From assembly GCA_963808455.1 (NCBI GenBank), contig CAWEHT010000082.1, positions 1 through 11,671 on the forward strand: a stretch of 11,671 nt of DNA, given 5' to 3'. This stretch comes from CAWEHT01 sp963808455 (GTDB lineage Bacteria; Chloroflexota; Anaerolineae; CG2-30-64-16). The translations under genes and the position numbers were made by a program. Positions 7,657 through 11,671 of this stretch are shown here, piece after piece. Every line of letters begins with the position of its first letter. Within the stretch, counting starts at the first letter, position 1. Under the pieces are notes generated by a model that saw only the letters and a list, made by a program, of their open reading frames with translations, searched no databases and was not told where the DNA came from.

Positions 7657-7915
7657 CTCCTGCGGAATTGTCGTCTGGACTTGAGCTCCATCGAGCAACG
7701 ACGACCATGTGTAAGTGAGAACACAATAGCTACCGCGACGGAGGGCCTGAGGAACTTGCCGGCGCGCTCCCTTGATGGAAGGAGACGCCAAGGCGACCCG
7801 GCAGGACCATTCGCTCTCCTGTCGTAGGGCAACCCATCGGGTAGCTGTGCTGCCCGCACTGCGTGCCGGTGCGGCCACGTGCCCGACCATCTCCAGCGCA
7901 CTCCAGGAGGGCTAA

Positions 7916-8518
7916 ATGGATCCCAAGGAAACAGCTGTGCTTTTTATTGAGTATCAGAACGAGTTTGCCCACCCCACCGGCAAGAACTATGCTGGGGTCA
8001 AAGCGGTGCTTGATGGGAACCAGACCATCCCGCACTCGCAAGACCTCATTGCCAGGGCGCGTGCCGTCGGCTGCACAATCATGCACGCACCGATCTTCTA
8101 CGCCCCGGGGTATCCGGAGATGACGAAAACGATCATGGGCATCGGATGCGTCGTGAAGCAGGCCGGCGCCTTCGTGCAAGGCACCTTCGGCGCCGAGATC
8201 ATCGACGAAATGAAGCCGCATTCCGGCGACATCATCATCGAGGGCAAGCGTGGGCTCGATGCCTTCGCCTCGACGAACGTCGATTGGATCCTCCGGCACC
8301 GCGGTATCAAGAACCTCGCCATCGCCGGTTTCCTCACCAACGTCTGTGTGGAATCGACCATGCGCAGTGCGTACGAAATGGGCTACGACGTCTACACGAT
8401 GACGGACTGCACGGCGGCGCTGTCGCCGGAGGTCCAGCACTTCACCGTCGAAGTCAACTTTCCCATTTACTCCTGCCCCATGACCCACGAGGAATTCCTG
8501 GCCCAGCTGGGGGCCTGA
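7916..8518 (+). CDS. Isochorismatase-like cysteine hydrolase
   Basis: An intact cytosolic protein of 200 residues, typical for the family. ATG 7916 follows AGGAGG (7905-7910). The isochorismatase-like hydrolase fold is marked by LFIEYQNEF (9-17), EGKRGLDAF (109-117) and GFLTNVCVESTMR (138-150). The catalytic Cys is Cys144 and the Lys is Lys111. The usual Asp of the Asp-Lys-Cys triad is replaced by Glu12, a conservative change I believe occurs in an IEYQN/IEFQN subgroup. Family members cleave amides, ureides or related C-N bonds (N-carbamoylsarcosine, nicotinamide, biuret, peroxyureidoacrylate); the substrate here cannot be told. It probably forms a single-gene transcript: a promoter lies about 370 nt upstream and a strong hairpin follows 15 bases after the stop. 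Confidence 0.92.
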   Translation: MDPKETAVLFIEYQNEFAHPTGKNYAGVKAVLDGNQTIPHSQDLIARARAVGCTIMHAPIFYAPGYPEMTKTIMGIGCVVKQAGAFVQGTFGAEIIDEMKPHSGDIIIEGKRGLDAFASTNVDWILRHRGIKNLAIAGFLTNVCVESTMRSAYEMGYDVYTMTDCTAALSPEVQHFTVEVNFPIYSCPMTHEEFLAQLGA

Positions 8519-8533
8519 CCCTCGCCAAAGGCA

Positions 8534-8579
8534 AACTTCCCGCTTTGCACGACGCTCTTTCCGTCGAAAGCGGGAAGTT
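8534..8579 (+). terminator. Hairpin terminator of the cysteine hydrolase gene
   Basis: AACTTCCCGCTTT (8534-8546) pairs perfectly with AAAGCGGGAAGTT (8567-8579), 13 bp. An inner 5-bp stem CGACG/CGTCG (8550-8554, 8562-8566) sits beyond a 3-nt bulge. It starts 15 bases after the hydrolase stop and is followed by TTGTTGC in the region 8578-8585, a weak T-rich run. This is the best terminator-like structure in the window. Confidence 0.75.
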
Positions 8580-9046
8580 GTTGCTCCCCCATGGCCCCCT
8601 CCTCTACCCCATTCGTGGTGCCTCCATCCCGCTTTCCGGCCAGTTGGCTGCACGCCGCCGGCGAGCGCTGGAAGCGGCTCGGCTGGCATCCCAGGTGCCT
8701 ACCTAAAATGTGGTAGCCAGGGCGTGCCGGTCTACCTATATCGGGTGAGCGGCTTTACCTAGATTGGATGTTGTGCTGCCCCGCGGGCTCTGGTATCCTG
8801 GCAGCAGGATCGCTGTATCCCGCCGGCACTTTGACCGGCGCGGCACACTTGCTCTCCATCCCATCGTGCAGCCCGATCGGCGCCGTAGTTTCGGCGTGGC
8901 GGCCACGCCCCCGTCCCTTCAGCCGTTTGCCGCTGCACACGCCCCGGCGGGGCAGGGCCTGCATCTTTTCATAGGAGGTGAGCTCCCCACAAACCTTCGG
9001 CGTCGCATCCATTGCCTTGCATGTTGTTACTCATGGAGGAGGACAC
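8580..9046 (+). other. Intergenic region upstream of the ABC transporter operon
   Basis: No gene is supported here. Two weak rightward promoter candidates have 17-nt spacing: TAGCCA-N17-TATATC (8714-8742) and TTGTGC-N17-TATCCT (8771-8799). Small perfect hairpins lie in the would-be leader: CGCCGG/CCGGCG (8821-8840) and GGCGTGGC/GCCACGCC (8893-8909). Neither resembles a known riboswitch. GGAGGAGGA at 9035-9043 is the ribosome site of the lipoprotein. Confidence 0.4.
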
Positions 9047-10709
9047 ATGAATAGGAAGTTGACCCTCGCCCTCGCCGCAATCATGGTGGTAACGCTCTTG
9101 GTGAGCTGCGGGCCGGCGCCCACGCCGGCCGTGGTCGTTCAGACTGCTGCGCCTGTGGTGCAAACCGTACAGGTCGCGCAGACCGTCGAAGTCCCGGTCA
9201 CACAAGAGGTCGTGAAGGAAGTCCCCGTGACCGTCACGGTTGCCCCACCGGCCACCTCAGGCACGCTGCGCGTGGCCCTCACCGACGAGCCGAATTCCCT
9301 CTACCAGCCCAAGACCGCCGACATGATGGCGGACATTGCCGCCTCGCAGCTCTATGATTCCCTGGTATGGCAGGATGACACCGGCAAGATCGTGCCGGAC
9401 CTGGCCGAATCGTGGGACGTTTCCCCCGACGGCACGGCCTACACTTTCCACCTGCGCCACGGCGTGGTGTTTCACAACGGCCAACCTTTCACCGCCGACG
9501 ACGTGATCGCGACCTGGCAATGGGGCCAGAAGAAGGATTCCTCAGCCTGGCCCGACCGCTTCTCGGTCGCCAAGACGGTCGAGAAGATCGACGACTATAC
9601 GGTCAAGGTCACGACCGACGGCCCGAAGCCCGCGCTGCTGAACGATATGCAGCGCTTCTGGTCCATCATCCCGGCCAAATACATGGCCCAGGTCGGGGTT
9701 TCCGGCTTCGAACAGCACCCCATCGGCACAGGGCCCTTCGAGTTCGTGGAGTGGGTCAAGGGCGATCACATCACCTACAAAGCCAATCCGAACTACTGGC
9801 AGCCCGGCCAGCCGGGGGTCAGCACGCTGATCTTCCGGCCCATCCCGGAATCCGCCACACGCGTTGCCGCGCTCCAGACCAACGAGATCGACATCGTCAC
9901 CCGCCTGAGCTCGGACGAGGCGCAGAGCCTGCTGGGCGACACGGACGTCCGGCTGATCCAGTACCCGGTGGACCGGATCTACTACATCGCTTTCAACAAC
10001 ATGACGACCGGGGTCGGGCAACCCACCATGGACGACGAAGGTGCGGCAGGCCATGAACTACGCCGTTAACGTGGACGGGATCATCAAGGCGCTCTTCTCG
10101 GGCTACGGCAAGCGCGCCGCCGGCTTCATTACCACCGGCGAGCTCGGCTACGGCAGCGTGAAACCCTTCACCTATGACCCGGCCAAGGCGAAGCAATTGC
10201 TGGCGGATGCCGGCTACCCTAACGGTTTCACCATGGACATGGCCTGCCCCGCCGGAGCATACCCCTCCTTCGAGGAAGTGTGCGATGCCGTGCAGGGCTA
10301 CCTGGGCAAGGTCGGCATCACCGCTAACCTGAAGATCCAGGAGTCGGCGCAATATTGGGACCTGGAGGCCAAAAAACAGCTTCCGCCGCTGTTCGGCGAT
10401 AGCTGGGCCGACGAGACCAACGAGGCCTACGACCGCCTCTATGGCGCCCTTGGCGGCAAGGACGCGGGGTACTCGTCGTGGAGCGACCCGCAGATCCTCA
10501 GCCAGCTGAAGGCGCTCTCCTCAGAGGTCAACGCCGACAACCGCACGGTGATGTACCAGAAGCTCCAGGCCTATATGCATGACAACCCGCCCTTCATCTA
10601 TCTCTACGAGCCGATGACCTTCGAGGCGGTGCGGGCGAACGTCCAGAACTATCTTCCCCGCTCGTCCGAGATGGTCTACTACAACTCGACCTGGGTTGCC
10701 CAAAAGTAA
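9047..10709 (+). CDS. ABC transporter substrate-binding lipoprotein, peptide/nickel family (SBP_bac_5), one apparent frameshift
   Basis: Read across one break, this is about 553 residues, normal for family 5 binding proteins. ATG 9047 follows GGAGGAGGA. The signal peptide has basic NRK, a hydrophobic core and a lipobox LVSC, so Cys21 is the lipidated residue. Residues 22-70 form a Pro/Val/Thr/Gln/Glu-rich tether with repeats such as VVQT and EVPVT, typical of Chloroflexota binding lipoproteins. The ligand-binding domain starts near GTLRVALTDEPNSL (72-85); AESWDVSPDGTAYTFHLR and NGQPFTADDVIATW are hallmark segments. The frame breaks at about 10037-10041: one base too many, or two missing, just before VRQAMNYAVNVDG, and continues to the natural C-terminus ending STWVAQK. 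It probably delivers a peptide, opine or similar solute to the permeases downstream. ATG of the first permease follows 21 bases after the stop. Confidence 0.9.
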
Positions 10710-10730
10710 CTGGCCGGTGGGAGGACGCCG

Positions 10731-11652
10731 ATGCAACGCTACTTCTTGTCGAAGGTGGGCCAGTCCATCTTGCTCCTGGCCGGCGTCCTTCTGCTCGTCT
10801 TCTTCATGGTTCGTATGACCGGCGACCCGGCTTCGCTCATGATGTCGCGCGAAGCCACGCCCGCCGAGGTCCAGGCCTTCCGCGAGGCGATGGGCTTCAA
10901 CAGGCCCCTGTACGTCCAGTTCGTGGACTTCCTGCGGCGGGCGGTCGTGGGCGATTTCGGCAATTCCCTGCACTACGGATCGCCCGCCCTGCAGCTCGTG
11001 CTCCAACGGCTGCCGGCCACACTCCAGCTGGCGGCCGTTCGGCCTGCTCATCGCCGTCGTGGTGGGCATCCCGTTGGGCGTCATCGGCGGCCTCAACCCC
11101 GGCAGCGGCGTCGATTCGCTGGCGCGTTTTCTCGCCTTGCTGGGGCAGAGCATCCCCAATTTCTGGCTGATCCTGATCCTGATCCTGGTCTTTGCCGTCC
11201 GGCTCGGCTGGTTCCCGGCCTTCGGCCGCCAGCAGGCCAGCTCGGTGGTCCTGCCGGCATTCGTGCTCGGTCTGCCGGTCCTTGGCCAGCTCGTGCGCCT
11301 CACCCGCTCTGCCGTGCTGGAGATCCGCGGCGAGGATTTCGTGCGGACGGCGCACAGCAAGGGCCTGCTGCCGGGCACGATCTACACCAAGCACGTGTTG
11401 GCCAACGTCGCCATCCCACTGGTGAGCGTCATCGGCGTGCAGTTCGGCTATATGCTGGGCGGCTCGATCTACATCGAGACGATCTACGCCTGGCCGGGCA
11501 TGGGGCAGCTCCTGCAACAGGCGATCGGCTGGCGCGATTTCCCCGTCGTGCAGGCCATCGCCGTCTTCACCAGCCTGGTGGTCGTGGGCCTCAACGTCGT
11601 CACCGACCTGGCCTACGCCGCGCTGGACCCAAGGATTCGCTATGGCCAGTAG
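10731..11652 (+). CDS. ABC transporter permease, DppB/OppB type, one apparent frameshift
   Basis: Read across one break, this is about 306 residues, typical of the first permease of peptide/nickel importers. ATG 10731 follows GGGAGG. The N-terminus has one membrane helix (SILLLAGVLLLVFFMV), a periplasmic segment with MTGDPASLM and FNRPLYVQFVDFL, then GDFGNSLHYGSPALQL. After the break near 11034-11041 (one extra base or two missing, before FGLLIAVVVGIPLG) five further helices follow. The EAA loop that docks the ATPase lies around EIRGEDFVRTAHSKGLLPG. The ending ALDPRIRYGQ is typical of this family. It sits 21 bases behind the binding protein and overlaps the next gene by 11 bases, a tight operon. 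If the break is real, the importer lacks its first permease; a sequence error is more likely. Confidence 0.9.
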
Positions 11653-11671
11653 CCTCGCGCCGGCCGCGGCA
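11642..11671 (+). CDS. Start of the next operon gene, probably the DppC/OppC-type second permease (truncated by window end)
   Basis: An ATG at 11642 overlaps the end of the first permease by 11 bases in another frame and stays open for ten codons (MASSLAPAAA) to the window edge. Peptide-type ABC operons usually place the DppC permease here, and its N-termini are often short and Ala/Ser/Pro-rich. Identity is inferred from position only; no domain is visible. Confidence 0.5.
   Translation, partial: MASSLAPAAA

Larger units (their letters stand above)
7342..7915. other. Intergenic control region between divergent oxidase and hydrolase genes
   Basis: No credible gene is seen here. The region holds two TTGACA-N17 promoters facing each other (listed separately), so their transcripts would overlap for about 70 bases. 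Near the hydrolase promoter start are two interleaved 6-bp inverted repeats: GCATCC (7558) with GGATGC (7583), and GGGGGC (7568) with GCCCCC (7592). Leaders would be about 280 nt (oxidase) and 370 nt (hydrolase). I recognise no riboswitch class in them. Confidence 0.5.

Noticed and set aside
7708..7725. TGTGT-N8-ACACA palindrome as a CRP/FNR-type operator
   Set aside because: The gap is 8 rather than 6 nt, the half-sites are imperfect, and it is far from the predicted promoters; a single occurrence is weak.
8978..9046. Upstream GTG start for the binding lipoprotein
   Set aside because: It would place 23 residues before the signal peptide and has no ribosome-site spacing; ATG 9047 has GGAGGAGGA and gives a normal lipoprotein signal.
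3172..11041. Programmed ribosomal frameshifting as the cause of the breaks
   Set aside because: The breaks lack a common slippery site and stimulator, differ in direction, and hit unrelated genes; indel errors explain them better.
1..11671. Mobile element, prophage, toxin-antitoxin, CRISPR or defence locus
   Set aside because: No transposase, integrase, phage, paired small toxin/antitoxin genes or direct-repeat array was seen on either strand; the STAND ATPase has a LuxR-type HTH end and fits a transcription regulator rather than an Avs-like defence protein.

Overview
The window is GC-rich DNA that most resembles Chloroflexota (Anaerolineae-like). This placement is an inference from gene style, not from a search. 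The clues are a solute-binding lipoprotein whose lipid-anchored Cys is followed by a Val/Thr/Gln/Glu-rich tether, a MalT-like LuxR regulator of about 900 residues, and a SAM methyltransferase opening with a VAKAYKGVAMEGVIARWYA-type N-terminus. No rRNA, tRNA, CRISPR array, transposase or phage gene was seen.

Layout. (a) 1-1423, plus strand: a consensus-like promoter (11-39), a poorly understood short reading frame (93-383), and an intact ornithine cyclodeaminase/mu-crystallin family dehydrogenase (416-1423). (b) 1446-1484: a 14-bp GC hairpin between convergent genes. (c) 1503-7341, minus strand, in transcription order: FAD-linked 2-hydroxyacid oxidase (GlcD type), MalT/LuxR-type STAND regulator with its own near-perfect promoter and an almost leaderless start, class I SAM methyltransferase, and a small AG-[G/R]-[D/N] repeat protein overlapping the methyltransferase. 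(d) 7342-7915: an intergenic region with two TTGACA-N17 promoters facing each other. (e) 7916-8518: an isochorismatase-like cysteine hydrolase with a strong hairpin behind it. (f) 9047-11671: the start of an oligopeptide-type ABC uptake operon (binding lipoprotein, DppB-type permease, first 10 codons of the next gene).

Reading-frame quality is the main caveat. Four otherwise well-conserved genes are each interrupted by small indels: three in the regulator, one each in the oxidase, the binding protein and the first permease. In every case the adjoining frame continues the same family, with conserved motifs intact and a normal total length. Several lie in G/C runs or CG repeats, so base-call or assembly errors are the simplest explanation. 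I annotate these as single genes spanning the break.

Function. Apart from the regulator and methyltransferase, the set points to uptake and breakdown of nitrogenous or carboxylated organics: a peptide-type importer, an amide/ureide-type cysteine hydrolase, an NAD(P)-dependent amino-acid or imine dehydrogenase and a flavin 2-hydroxyacid oxidase. Co-regulation by the LuxR-type protein is possible but not shown. I found no convincing new system; the most interesting items are promoter architecture and departures from family active-site residues.
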